Shown here piece by piece: positions 37,768-46,387 of a DNA stretch of 64,000 nucleotides (the stretch's first letter is position 1; the number at the start of each line of letters is the position of its first letter). The notes beneath the pieces are model-generated. The model was not told the origin of the DNA. It did not search any database and saw nothing but the letters and a program-made list of their open reading frames with translations. Source of the DNA: DATCHW01 sp036508135 (lineage in GTDB: Bacteria; Bacteroidota; Ignavibacteria; Tepidaquicellales; Tepidaquicellaceae); assembly GCA_036508135.1 (NCBI GenBank), contig DATCHW010000305.1, positions 62,001-126,000 on the forward strand. The letters run 5' to 3'. A program made the position numbers and the translations under genes.

Positions 37768-38619
37768 CTAATTTGTGCTTACGAGCAGTTCCGGTCTGTA
37801 TTCAAAGTGCATTGTGTCGTAGTGATACCATTTACCGCCCCAGATGAAGCCGTATTTTTCAAATATTTTTACAATTTCCATCGGTATTTTATTTCTGTAT
37901 TCAATCTTCCCTTTTTTGCCGCCGTCCCATTGCCAGTAATTTGAATAGTCTGTGTTTATATCGATTGCAATCCCGAAGCTGTGCATACTGAGTCTGTTTG
38001 TTCCTGCAATTACTCTCCAGTAAAATGTCCCGGCAAGCCTCGTTACATATTTCTTTAGATTTTCAGGAAGGTTATCAAGCTCCCGCGAAACCGCTTCCAG
38101 CTGTATGTTTGCATCATTAACGCTCGTAAAGGGAATTGAAGAACCGACAGTTTTCGGCATCCACGTAACGTTTACAAGGTTTCCCTGGGCTGCACCCGAA
38201 GTATTGCCGTATATTTTTCTGAAAAATTCTTCACATCTGATCCTTCCCGGCTCAAAATTAACAGGAGGCGGATTTTCAAAATCTTCTCCCATTCCATATT
38301 CCTGTGACATCTGGTCTTTTAGAGATGCATTGTCAAGCATATCTTCAAAATCTTTTTCCCTGCCGTCGTCATATTTCATCTTTGTACCGTCTTTCCAGTA
38401 TAAATAATTTTCATCAGCTGAGTCCAGAAAATCCGGATAAGCTTTCACGAGCTTCCGGAGACCTTCCGGAACGCTAGATTGTTTCTTCTCAACGGAATCT
38501 TTGGCAATTGTATTGCTTACGGTATTCTTTATCTCTGCGTTTTGCTTGTTGCAGAATGAAAAAACAAAAAATAGAAGTGCAAGCGAAGGAAATATTAATA
38601 GTTTATTTGTGAATTTCAT
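37768..38619 (-). CDS. M15-type peptidase (DD-/LD-carboxypeptidase-like), exported
   Basis: A 283-residue envelope protein. The signal peptide ends near FSFC, a weak lipobox. The C-terminal part has the zinc peptidase M15 signature: SMHSFGIAIDIN (SxHxxGxAxD) near 217 and KWYHYDTMHFEYRPEL near 260. Such enzymes trim peptidoglycan stem or endolysin-like bonds. The middle has no named domain. First in a five-gene minus-strand run followed by two M16 genes and two metal transporters. Confidence 0.9.
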   Translation of the reverse strand: MKFTNKLLIFPSLALLFFVFSFCNKQNAEIKNTVSNTIAKDSVEKKQSSVPEGLRKLVKAYPDFLDSADENYLYWKDGTKMKYDDGREKDFEDMLDNASLKDQMSQEYGMGEDFENPPPVNFEPGRIRCEEFFRKIYGNTSGAAQGNLVNVTWMPKTVGSSIPFTSVNDANIQLEAVSRELDNLPENLKKYVTRLAGTFYWRVIAGTNRLSMHSFGIAIDINTDYSNYWQWDGGKKGKIEYRNKIPMEIVKIFEKYGFIWGGKWYHYDTMHFEYRPELLVSTN

Positions 38620-38834
38620 AATTTGATTTTATTTTGATAAAAATACCTCTAATAGTATTATATATCAATTTAAAAGCAAGTCTTACATCCATTTTTAAAC
38701 CCTCTTATTCCACAAAAGACATCTCCTGATGTATAACGAACTCATCCGATATCCTTAAATCACGGGATGGGTTTTCTCTTCCTTATAATTTTTATTTACC
38801 GTTAACAGAAATCAGTTGACGGTAAACGAACCTG

Positions 38835-39230
38835 TCATACCCATTGTATAGTGAAAGTTGCAGTAGCAGAAGCAGTTGCAGAAGCAGGGAAAGTGGGTAA
38901 GTGAAAGTTGCATTGGAAATTATAAGTACCGGCAGCGGTAATTATATATATAAAAGATGGGCTTGAAGAATTTAACGGAGAATTCCAGGTTACCGCACCT
39001 GTAGGAACCGATGTAGAAGTTGTTGTATGCGAACCGGATGACCATACGAATTTAATTGTGTCTCCAACTTTTGCAGTAACCGAATTCGGAGAAAATGCCG
39101 TTCCCCCGGCGCTGATTACATGAGTCCCTGATGTAGTAGTAGTAGTTATATTACTGTTAACAATATTATCTGATTTATTGCATCCAAATAATATTATCGT
39201 CAAGGAGATTAAAATTATTATGTTTTTCAT
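38835..39230 (-). CDS. Cupredoxin-domain lipoprotein
   Basis: A 131-residue plastocyanin-like protein. Lipobox is ILFGC. A Thr-rich linker precedes the cupredoxin fold: GDTIKFVWSSGSHTTTS (His ligand) and GTYNFQCNFHLP (Cys and His ligands). The usual Met region is replaced by an Ala/Ser/Thr run (PASATASATAT) coded by an imperfect GCAGAA-type repeat, so the fourth ligand is unclear. Possible electron carrier or copper binder in the envelope. It stands alone next to repeat DNA. Confidence 0.85.
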   Translation of the reverse strand: MKNIIILISLTIILFGCNKSDNIVNSNITTTTTSGTHVISAGGTAFSPNSVTAKVGDTIKFVWSSGSHTTTSTSVPTGAVTWNSPLNSSSPSFIYIITAAGTYNFQCNFHLPTFPASATASATATFTIQWV

Positions 39231-39484
39231 AGTTTTATAGTCTAATGTTTAATTTAATGTTATAGAACATTTAGAAATACCAATTCGTTCTTATAATTTT
39301 TCTCTACTCTCCCCTTTTGTTTGTTTTTGAATCCCTGCCTGTGCCGATTCATCGGGAGCTTGTCGGGAAGAGGGGACTAAAGGGTGTGTGTTTTTCTCCC
39401 CTTTCCATGCTTCCGTAACTGTTCCCACCACTGCATCTGACACTGCATCTGCATCTGCTGCCACTGCAACTGTTCTTCTTCTCT

Positions 39485-39510
39485 CGTTAGAATGGTCCAC
39501 CGTTGTAACG
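39485..39510. repeat. GTTACAA-type hairpin repeat, copy
   Basis: Related to the 26-base hairpin at 62357 and 63906 with the shared core AATGGT..ACCGTTGTAACG. In this copy the 5' arm reads CGTTAGAA, one mismatch from a perfect stem. Confidence 0.8.
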
Positions 39511-39647
39511 TGTATCAGAAAAATCGTAGAGTCCCGATAAGTCGGGATGGAGGCTAGTAGGGGGTTGATTTTATTTTTAATTTCCCCGTCGTTTACGACG
39601 GGGTAGTGCATCTGATACCAAACAGGGCTTTAGCCCAAATTTCCCCT

Positions 39648-39673
39648 CGTTGCAATGGTCTGTAGTTGTAACA
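39648..39673. repeat. GTTACAA-type hairpin repeat, diverged copy
   Basis: CGTTGCAATGGTC followed by TGTAGTTGTAACA; same layout as the other copies with several substitutions. Preceded by the same CCCCTCG context. Confidence 0.7.
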
Positions 39674-39763
39674 TATTTCAGAATATTCCCCCTTAAAAAA
39701 GGGGGAACAAAAGGGGGTTGTTATTTCCACTTTAACTTAACGAATGAATTCCCCAGTCTGTTT

Positions 39764-40090
39764 TTATTGATGCATCTCGGGGAATTTAACTACTACTCCG
39801 GAAGCGACTTCATTTAAGAAGTGAATATACGGCATTCCGATAACCCCGGCATTCTTCATTGCTTCTTTGAGTTCCTGAGAATTCATAAACTTTTCAGCAT
39901 TTTCAAAACTATCCCAGGTAAAGAGCAAAAATATATCATTTGGTTTATCTTTAGGACAAAATATCTGAAATGTCTTTTCTCCTCCTTTTCTTCTCACATC
40001 TATGAAATCATCAAATGCCTGCTTCCATTTTGAAAAATCTGTGACTTGGTGAAAAACATGCACATAATTTTGTTTTGATTCATTATTCAT
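39764..40090 (-). CDS. ABM-like dimeric alpha/beta-barrel protein
   Basis: A 108-residue cytoplasmic protein. The pattern YVHVFHQVTDFSKWKQAFDD, IFLLFTWDSFENAEKFMNSQELKEAMKNAG matches the antibiotic-biosynthesis-monooxygenase/EthD type of ferredoxin-like fold: a beta strand, a helix with W..AF, and a second strand with the E.A..F...ELKEAM helix. Such proteins are dimers with varied roles, and no substrate can be named. Isolated between repeat spacers. Confidence 0.75.
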   Translation of the reverse strand: MNNESKQNYVHVFHQVTDFSKWKQAFDDFIDVRRKGGEKTFQIFCPKDKPNDIFLLFTWDSFENAEKFMNSQELKEAMKNAGVIGMPYIHFLNEVASGVVVKFPEMHQ

Positions 40091-40303
40091 TTTATTAACC
40101 CTTTCTGTAAATTAAAAAATTGAAAAAAGTAAAAAACAAAACAATCTGAAAAGTATATTAATTCCTGAATCATTTTCTCAATTGTTCTTGTTCTTTCTTA
40201 TCCTCCATTTTTTAAAAAAGCCTGTCCCGAATTCATTGGAACCCCTCGGGATCGGAGAGACCCGACCTGTCAGGATAAAGGGAGAGGTGTAAATTTCAAG
40301 ATT

Positions 40304-41038
40304 TCAAGAAAACATATATTGTTGATTGATTTGAATCTTGGGCATTCCGTTATAAATTTTACCGTTCAGTTCTCTACCGTTTGCCTTTTTATTCATTCCA
40401 CCCCATTGCTTGAAGAAAAATTCCACATTTGCTTTTTCACACTGGTCTTTAATATCGATAATCCATTCTTTTTGAACAGGTCTGGATTTTGTTCCGGATT
40501 CACCTCCTACAATTACCCAGTCAATACCCTTTAAGTTGAGATTTGGCAGAGAAGAAAGCAAAGGCTCTAATGACAAGAATTTTATTTTTGCGGGGGTGTT
40601 TTTTAAATTTGTAATTCTATTTATTACTCTATTATCTTCAACCGAAACACCCATCCAGATATTCTCAGTCCAGTTGAATTTATTTGCAAGTTCTTCGAGT
40701 CTTTCCGAACGTTTTGTCAATACTTGATATATATGCCTTGGAGTATCATTCATAACTTTAAAAACCTTTTTCAAAAAATCGAGAGGAATCCTTTCGTGAA
40801 AAATATCACTCATACTATTAACAAAAACAACTTTTGAATGTTTCCATCTCTTTGGTTCATCTAATACATCCGGATGAATAGTAAGATCAAAGCCGTTTCT
40901 ATATTTATGATTTCCCATCGCCTGAAGTCTCTGAGCAAATATTTCGGCATAACAATTCTTACAACCCGCCGAAACTTTATTACAACCCGTCGCAGGATTC
41001 CATGTAACCTCAGTCCATTCAATTTTTGATTTAGACAT
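40304..41038 (-). CDS. DUF5131 protein (phage Gp37/Gp68 family)
   Basis: A 244-residue protein of the Gp37/Gp68 family. It begins KIEWTEVTWNPATGCNKVSAGCKNCYAE, where three Cys form a CxxxxxxCxxC-type cluster that could hold Fe-S or zinc. Later segments VNSMSDIFHERIP, IWMGVSVEDN, LSLEPLL, WVIVGGESG and FFFKQWGG are family hallmarks. Found in phages and mobile regions, often beside tcmP-type genes; none is here. Function is not established. It is divergent from the AAA/RloB pair across a 122-base region with palindromes. Confidence 0.92.
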   Translation of the reverse strand: MSKSKIEWTEVTWNPATGCNKVSAGCKNCYAEIFAQRLQAMGNHKYRNGFDLTIHPDVLDEPKRWKHSKVVFVNSMSDIFHERIPLDFLKKVFKVMNDTPRHIYQVLTKRSERLEELANKFNWTENIWMGVSVEDNRVINRITNLKNTPAKIKFLSLEPLLSSLPNLNLKGIDWVIVGGESGTKSRPVQKEWIIDIKDQCEKANVEFFFKQWGGMNKKANGRELNGKIYNGMPKIQINQQYMFS

Positions 41039-41104
41039 TTATTTAGTTCTCCTGACAATTTATTCATTTTTTCTGATAATATTGATGGTGTATTAAAAAA
41101 TACC

Positions 41105-41151
41105 TTTACATTTGTAAATAATTTGCCTTTTTTGAGAATAATTCTCAAAAA
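41105..41151. promoter_or_regulatory. Two palindromes in a divergent promoter region
   Basis: TTTTTGAGAAT-A-ATTCTCAAAAA (41129-41151) is a perfect palindrome with 11-base arms ending 9 bases before the ATG of the AAA gene. TTTACA-TT-TGTAAA (41105-41118) lies 10 bases upstream. Both fall between the divergent DUF5131 and AAA genes, as expected of repressor sites for one or both. They could also form a leader hairpin over the AAA start region. Confidence 0.6.
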
Positions 41152-41160
41152 CCAAAGAAA

Positions 41161-42552
41161 ATGTTAATAGAATTTAATATATCTAATTATCTTTCAATAA
41201 AAAGAAAGATTTCACTTGATATGAGGGCTGCATCAATTTCCGAGCATAAAGATTCAAACCTGATTTTTTTACCGAAATTTGAATTATTAAAAAGTGCCGC
41301 AATTTATGGTGCAAATGCAAGCGGAAAAACTAATTTAATAAAAGGGATTCGCTTTATGAAATCTTTTGTGATGAATTCTTCTACATCATATCAGGTTAAT
41401 GATAAAATTGACGTTACTCCTTTCCGATTAAATGTCGAAAATGAATATAAACCAAGTTTTTTTGAGGTTGTTTTTTATTTAAATATGAAAAAATACCGGT
41501 ATGGTTTTGAAGTTTCTAAAAACGAAGTATTTTCAGAATGGTTATACGAAGCAAAAGTTACAAGTGAAAAAATGCTTTTCAAAAGAAAAAGAAACAATAT
41601 TGAAATCAATAAAAGGAATTTTAAAGAAGGAGCAGGATTTGAAGATAAAACCAGAAATAATGCTTTGTTTTTATCTGTATGTGCACAATTTAATGGAAAT
41701 TTATCTATTTCAATTTTGAATTGGTTTTCAAAATTAAATGCTATCCATGGTATTCAAGACGAATTATACGAAGGATTTACCATCAATATGATGAAAGACA
41801 ATTTAAAAGATAAAATCATCGAGTTTGTAAAAAAAGCTGATATGAATATTCTTGATATTAATGTTGAAGAATTAGATTTAAAAGCGGAAAATATAACCGA
41901 TAAAATTCCCTTAGAGATTAGATTACAAATAGAAAAGGATTTAGGACCAAAATCTAAATTAAATAAATTACATACTATTCATAATATTTATAATGAAGAT
42001 AATGAAGTAATAAATAAAATGTCATTTAATCTAAATGACGCTGAATCAGAAGGGACAAAGAAATTTTTCAGATTTGCGGGACCTATAATAGATACCTTAA
42101 TAAATGGGAAAATTCTTGTCGTAGATGAATTTGATGCAAAAATGCATCCTCTATTAACAAAATCTATTGTTAAATTATTTAATTCGAGTGAAACAAATCA
42201 AAATAATGCTCAATTAATTTTTGCTACCCACGATACTAACTTACTCAGTTCTAATATTTTTCGAAGAGATCAAATTTGGTTCACGGAAAAAGACCATGGT
42301 GAATCTACTGATTTATATTCGTTAGTTGAGTTTAAAATTTCTGAGAAATCAAATAAATTTACAGAAAAAGATCTGGGCGAATCTTTAGATAATTCCTCTT
42401 TAAATGAGTTAAAACTTCCTGATAAGTTAATTAAAGTAAGAAAAGATGCTTCTTTTGAAAATGATTATCTCCGAGGAAGATACGGAGCAATTCCATTTAT
42501 TTTTGGTTTAAATAATATAATTGAAAGTAATGGAGAAAAAAGTGAGGATTGA
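41161..42552 (+). CDS. AAA/ABC-type ATPase of an AbiL-like defence pair
   Basis: A 463-residue OLD/AAA_15-type ATPase. It begins MLIEFNISNYLSIKRKISLDM with Walker A YGANASGKTN near residue 50; Walker B ILVVDEFDAKMHP is near 320, then the LIFATHDTNLL switch. Two similar segments follow at the C-terminal side (FTEKDHGESTDLYSLVEFK and FTEKDLGESLDNSSLNELK), an internal repeat. The 3' end overlaps an RloB gene. Paired ATPase + RloB genes are known as AbiL-type abortive infection modules, so phage defence is the inferred role. Confidence 0.88.
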   Translation: MLIEFNISNYLSIKRKISLDMRAASISEHKDSNLIFLPKFELLKSAAIYGANASGKTNLIKGIRFMKSFVMNSSTSYQVNDKIDVTPFRLNVENEYKPSFFEVVFYLNMKKYRYGFEVSKNEVFSEWLYEAKVTSEKMLFKRKRNNIEINKRNFKEGAGFEDKTRNNALFLSVCAQFNGNLSISILNWFSKLNAIHGIQDELYEGFTINMMKDNLKDKIIEFVKKADMNILDINVEELDLKAENITDKIPLEIRLQIEKDLGPKSKLNKLHTIHNIYNEDNEVINKMSFNLNDAESEGTKKFFRFAGPIIDTLINGKILVVDEFDAKMHPLLTKSIVKLFNSSETNQNNAQLIFATHDTNLLSSNIFRRDQIWFTEKDHGESTDLYSLVEFKISEKSNKFTEKDLGESLDNSSLNELKLPDKLIKVRKDASFENDYLRGRYGAIPFIFGLNNIIESNGEKSED

Positions 42553-43213
42553 TAATCAAGATAATTCTAAAATTAGAAAAAGTAATCTTCCAAAAACAAG
42601 AAAAGAAGATATAAGAAAACCCCGACAATACTTTTTAATAGTCTGCGAAGGAGAAAAAACTGAACCGAATTATTTTAAATCATTTAAGAAATTTTTACCA
42701 CCAAATATGATGATAATTCATGGGGAGGGTAGAAACACACTTAGTTTGATAGATGAAGCTGAAAAATTATTTAAAGATTATAATTTTAGTGGAAATATTA
42801 TTGATGAAATATGGGTCGTTTTTGACAGGGATAGTTTTAATGCTGATAATTTTGATAATGCTATTCATAGAGCAAATAATTTGAGGTTTCACTGTGCTTA
42901 TTCAAATGAGGCTTTCGAACTTTGGTATATATTACATTTTGAGTATAAACAAAATGCAGCATCTCGAGATGATTATAAATCGATTTTAACAAAATATTTA
43001 AATTTTGATTATAAAAAAAATGACCCTGGAATGTATTATAATCTGAAAGATACAGGAAATCAGGAACAAGCAATTAAATGGGCAAAAAAATTACTTCGAG
43101 ATCATAATTCTAAAAATATTCCTCCTTCTAAAGCAAATCCTTGTACAACTGTTTTTGCTTTAGTAGAAAGACTTAATGAGTTTATAGAAATAAAACAAAT
43201 AAATGATTTTTAA
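42530..43213 (+). CDS. RloB-like TOPRIM-type nuclease partner
   Basis: A 227-residue protein from ATG 42530 (a TTG at 42521 is possible), starting 23 bases inside the ATPase gene, so the two are coupled. RloB/TOPRIM-like motifs: VCEGEKTEPNYFKSF (catalytic Glu), WVVFDRDSFN (Asp pair) and SNEAFELWYILHF. In AbiL-like and related systems the ATPase senses phage and the TOPRIM protein attacks nucleic acid. That role is family inference; nothing here shows the trigger. Confidence 0.88.
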   Translation: MEKKVRIDNQDNSKIRKSNLPKTRKEDIRKPRQYFLIVCEGEKTEPNYFKSFKKFLPPNMMIIHGEGRNTLSLIDEAEKLFKDYNFSGNIIDEIWVVFDRDSFNADNFDNAIHRANNLRFHCAYSNEAFELWYILHFEYKQNAASRDDYKSILTKYLNFDYKKNDPGMYYNLKDTGNQEQAIKWAKKLLRDHNSKNIPPSKANPCTTVFALVERLNEFIEIKQINDF

Positions 43214-43729
43214 TTAACCTTTCAATGATTCCTGTAACACCACTTGCATTTGTTTTTCGGTTTCGATGTTATCTTTCATTATTTTTTTTAATTCATTAAA
43301 ATCATTAGTAGTCGACATCGGATCAGCAGGTTTTAGGTTTGAAATATCGTCGAGTTTACATTCTTCATTGTCCTTTTTCAAACAAGATTTAAAAGATGAA
43401 TCCAGTTTTGACAATTCAGAAATGAATTTAATTTTAAACTTAAGCATATCAAGAACATTATAACTGCGATATGAAAGACCATCCAATGAAGCATTAATTT
43501 TATTAAGCTCATCGGCAAGCAATTTAACACGGTTTTTAGTAGAAACCTGCAGAGATTCCATCATTGATTCAAAAGCTGACTCTTTCAATGAATTAATCTC
43601 ATTTAATCTTTCTTTATTCCATCGAATGAGGGTTTTCTTATTAATTTTGAGCTTTTCGCTGATTTTATCGAAAGAAAGCCCCTGAGCCCGGAGGGACAGG
43701 AATTCATTTTTTCGTGTTTCGGTATGCAT
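43214..43729 (-). CDS. HTH protein with coiled-coil middle
   Basis: A 171-residue protein. Residues 8-45 (EFLSLRAQGLSFDKISEKLKINKKTLIRWNK) form a homeodomain-like helix-turn-helix, like that of transposase or small-terminase DNA-binding domains. The rest is helical with heptad-like Leu spacing. It is convergent with rloB; its stop adjoins the rloB stop. It could be a regulator or a leftover of a mobile element; the family is not recognised. Confidence 0.7.
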   Translation of the reverse strand: MHTETRKNEFLSLRAQGLSFDKISEKLKINKKTLIRWNKERLNEINSLKESAFESMMESLQVSTKNRVKLLADELNKINASLDGLSYRSYNVLDMLKFKIKFISELSKLDSSFKSCLKKDNEECKLDDISNLKPADPMSTTNDFNELKKIMKDNIETEKQMQVVLQESLKG

Positions 43730-44062
43730 AGTAGAAATCCTCGTATTTTAAAGTTTACCATAATTATATATGGCTGATGCAAAAATAATATGAATAAACT
43801 AAAAAGTCAATAGGGGAAGAAAATAAATTAAACAATTAGGACACGAAGGGCACGAAGAAATGGAAGAAAAAAGGACGGGAATATGGGGTATAAACTAAAT
43901 AGTCAATAGGGAAAATATTAAAATAACAGTAAATAAACGAACAGATTCTCATATTAACAAGAAGGACTCTAAAGCAGGAGAAAAAACTAATATTTTGTGA
44001 CCTGAATTTTGAAGATGGAATGATTTTCGTTAGATAAAAGATTTTTTTAGGAAAGACTAAAA
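43730..44062. repeat. Gene-free spacer with imperfect direct repeat
   Basis: 333 bases with no credible gene. ATAAACTAAAAAGTCAATAGGG (around 43793-43814) recurs as ATAAACTAAATAGTCAATAGGG (43890-43911), one mismatch, bracketing a segment with ACACGAAGGGCACGAAGAA-type text seen again near 62.4 and 63.9 kb. Confidence 0.7.
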
Positions 44063-44434
44063 TTAATAATATCCTTTCCCCGGAATTACGTGTCTTACTC
44101 CACCTCGAGGATTTTCAGTATCGCCTTCATATCTTGGGATTAAATGACAATGAAAGTGCATTACTGTTTGACCAGAACTTGAACCGCAGTTTATTCCAAT
44201 GTTATAACCATCAGGTTTATATTCGTTATCAATGATGCTTTTTGCTTTCAAAAGCATATCATTCAGTTCGTTCTTTTCTTTGATAGTTAAATCAAAATAA
44301 TTTTCTCTATGTTCCTTTGAAATTATTAGTAAATGACCTGGAGAGACAGGAAAATTATCTTTAATAATCCAATATTCATCGTTTGAGAATAATATTTTTT
44401 CTTTTTCAATATTACAAAATTGACAATTATTCAT
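44063..44434 (-). CDS. HIT-family hydrolase
   Basis: A 123-residue HIT protein from ATG 44434 (MNNCQFC); the longer TTG frame from 44467 adds 11 residues before it. Members hydrolyse or transfer nucleotides, such as adenylated or dinucleotide compounds. The active-site triad is in QTVMHFHCHLIPRY (HxHxH), and CQFC near the start with other residues may bind zinc. It follows the HNH gene on the same strand after 39 bases, so the two are likely one operon. Substrate unknown. Confidence 0.92.
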   Translation of the reverse strand: MNNCQFCNIEKEKILFSNDEYWIIKDNFPVSPGHLLIISKEHRENYFDLTIKEKNELNDMLLKAKSIIDNEYKPDGYNIGINCGSSSGQTVMHFHCHLIPRYEGDTENPRGGVRHVIPGKGYY

Positions 44435-44473
44435 TAATTGTTTTAATAAAATTGATTCAAGATACAAAGATTA

Positions 44474-45628
44474 CTATATCCAAGGTTCATAGCCATGATT
44501 AATTAGATAATTACATCTTTCCAAGAGTGATTCAAAACATATTTGCAATAGTTTACTTCTGTCATAAATCTTCCCTGTCAAAGTGTATTCAACTTCTTGG
44601 ATAAATAAGTTTTCATTTTGTTCTAAATACTTTCCCCAATAAAAAACTACTTCTTTTTTACTTTTTACCAATCTGTTTTCTGTAGGTATTTTGTCTAACT
44701 TGCTTAAATTGGTTTTGCTATCAGATGGTAACAAATTCCAGAGATTATTGTTTGGCCATACAGCGAAAGGAATAACATGATCAATTGCGCATTCTGCTTT
44801 TGTCAAAACATTTCCTGACCATATACATTTTAATTTATTACTCGATTGTAATTTACTTAACATGCTTTTTACCATTTGCACATTCCGTTCTGTATTAGGA
44901 CTTCGCAAAAGTAAATTATAAATTGTTGATTCTTTAATATTATCAATAGTTCGCAATTTCAAAGTAAAATTAGTCCATTTTGATAACAATGAAGAATTTC
45001 CTAAAATGTATCTGCCTAAATTTTCAAAAACTATAAAGTATCGATATGGGATTGTAAATGTTCCGAAAGTTTCTATATCCAAATAAGCTGATAATGAGAA
45101 CTTTTCAGAAATAATGTGACCATCATTGTTAAAATATGCAACTTTATAATAATCACCAAAATAACTCTTCCCTAAATATCTCATTGGCATATTTTTAATG
45201 ACACGGGATATATTTTTTATCAATAACAACAAATCTTTCTTTATCTCTATTGGAATATCATTTTTCTTGAAATCATTGTAAAACTTTTCAATACCGCCTC
45301 TCTTTTCAACTTCGTAATGTTGTATAATAGGAGAAAAATATTTTCTAATTGCTAAATTATTATTGTTTTGCGTTTCACCATTCTTTTGCGGGATAAAAAC
45401 ACTAGAGGAGAAAATCGGGTAGTAATAAAATATCCAATTAAAAATTAACAAACCAAATGGTAATTTTACCTTATCTTCATTCTCAAACTTTATTATCAAT
45501 TGAGGATACTCAATAATGATATCAATTATTCCTCGTAGCAAAGCATATTTATAAGTAGAATCTTTGCTATCTCTTTCTATTATTGAATTAATTTCAATTA
45601 AAGATTTTATATCTATTGATTTGTCCAT
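44474..45628 (-). CDS. HNH endonuclease
   Basis: A 384-residue protein with a C-terminal HNH nuclease. The Cys and His elements are in KCIWSGNVLTKAECAIDHVIPFAVWPNNNLWNLLPSDS, near residues 260-300: CxWSG...C for structure, DH with NN..N for metal-ion catalysis, as in HNH families with 'W.NN..WNLLP'. The first 250 residues are unassigned, rich in Ile, Tyr and Lys. It heads an operon with the HIT gene. A role in defence against foreign DNA is plausible from the neighbourhood. Confidence 0.85.
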   Translation of the reverse strand: MDKSIDIKSLIEINSIIERDSKDSTYKYALLRGIIDIIIEYPQLIIKFENEDKVKLPFGLLIFNWIFYYYPIFSSSVFIPQKNGETQNNNNLAIRKYFSPIIQHYEVEKRGGIEKFYNDFKKNDIPIEIKKDLLLLIKNISRVIKNMPMRYLGKSYFGDYYKVAYFNNDGHIISEKFSLSAYLDIETFGTFTIPYRYFIVFENLGRYILGNSSLLSKWTNFTLKLRTIDNIKESTIYNLLLRSPNTERNVQMVKSMLSKLQSSNKLKCIWSGNVLTKAECAIDHVIPFAVWPNNNLWNLLPSDSKTNLSKLDKIPTENRLVKSKKEVVFYWGKYLEQNENLFIQEVEYTLTGKIYDRSKLLQICFESLLERCNYLINHGYEPWI

Positions 45629-45747
45629 TTAATTAAAGCATTTCGCTTTATACCTTATTTGTAGCTTTTTTGTTGACTAAAGCCATATAAAAACAAATAA
45701 TATTTTTATTTATTTCTTCTTAGAAATAAAGTCCTTCAGTTAAACAA

Positions 45748-46041
45748 CTATATTTCTTCCCATTTGAACATTTTTGATTTTTCATTTTCTTTACAGAAAT
45801 TCCTCATATTTTGTTCATTAGCGAGTTTTGAACCGATTTTTGTGTGCCAATGATTACTTGATTCCTTTACAGTTATCTTAAGAAAATGTTGTTCAATCAC
45901 ATCAAATTGAAAAGATGAAAGTCCGATTTTATCATTTCTGACCTCTTTAAAAACTGTTTCAATTTCTTTTTGTTTTTTTCTTAAATCTAAATTGGAATCT
46001 ATATTGCATAGCTGTAATGAATATTTATTTATCACTGACAT
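45748..46041 (-). CDS. Small unknown protein
   Basis: A 97-residue protein from ATG 46041, MSVINKYSLQLCNIDSN. It is hydrophilic and mostly helical-looking, with a WHTKIGSKLANEQNMRNFCKE segment. No signal or membrane helix. Not recognised. It is upstream of the HNH gene on the same strand, 119 bases away, and could belong to that accessory unit. Confidence 0.5.
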   Translation of the reverse strand: MSVINKYSLQLCNIDSNLDLRKKQKEIETVFKEVRNDKIGLSSFQFDVIEQHFLKITVKESSNHWHTKIGSKLANEQNMRNFCKENEKSKMFKWEEI

Positions 46042-46343
46042 AATTTTTAATTAAAATTTTAATATTCCCCCTTGCTAAGACCTAAAATAAGGTATGAAAA
46101 AAGAAGAATTTAAAAAACATAAAAAGAATCACAGAAAATCACAAATTAGAATGATTCAAATGATTATATGATTTAAAATTAGAGGAGTAGGTGAACACAA
46201 GAACACCAAAAAAAACCCGACTTCGAATTAGAAGATCTGGATTCCCCTCCAAAGAGAAGGAGGGTCCCGACCGGAGTCGGGATTGACTCAGCGAGTACCT
46301 CGCTTCGCTAACAGGCAAAAGGGGGATAAGATTAACTTTACAA

Positions 46344-46387
46344 CGTCCCGATAAATGCGGGATCTTCGACTGGAGCATGGGAACGAG
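46344..46387. repeat. 44-base repeat, copy 1
   Basis: Identical to the copy at 46753-46796. It has an internal CCCG/CGGG stem. Confidence 0.9.

Larger units (their letters stand above)
39231..39763. repeat. Repeat-dense intergenic spacer
   Basis: No gene was found in 533 bases. Contents are two copies of the GTTACAA-type hairpin repeat (39485-39510 and 39648-39673), a CCCGATAAGTCGGG stem (39534-39547), the palindrome CCCCGTCGTTTACGACGGGG (39584-39603), the stem GGGCTTTAGCCC (39625-39636) and CCCCCTTAAAAAAGGGGG (39689-39706). A 106-codon frame on the minus strand runs through these repeats and is taken as spurious. Confidence 0.75.

Noticed and set aside
39291..39611. 106-codon frame on the minus strand
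   Set aside because: It runs through hairpin repeats and a GCATCT microsatellite and gives a low-complexity ADADAVSDAVVG product; no gene-like features.
43730..44062. Possible CRISPR-like array from the direct repeats
   Set aside because: Only two copies, spaced 75 bases apart, no cas genes; not an array.
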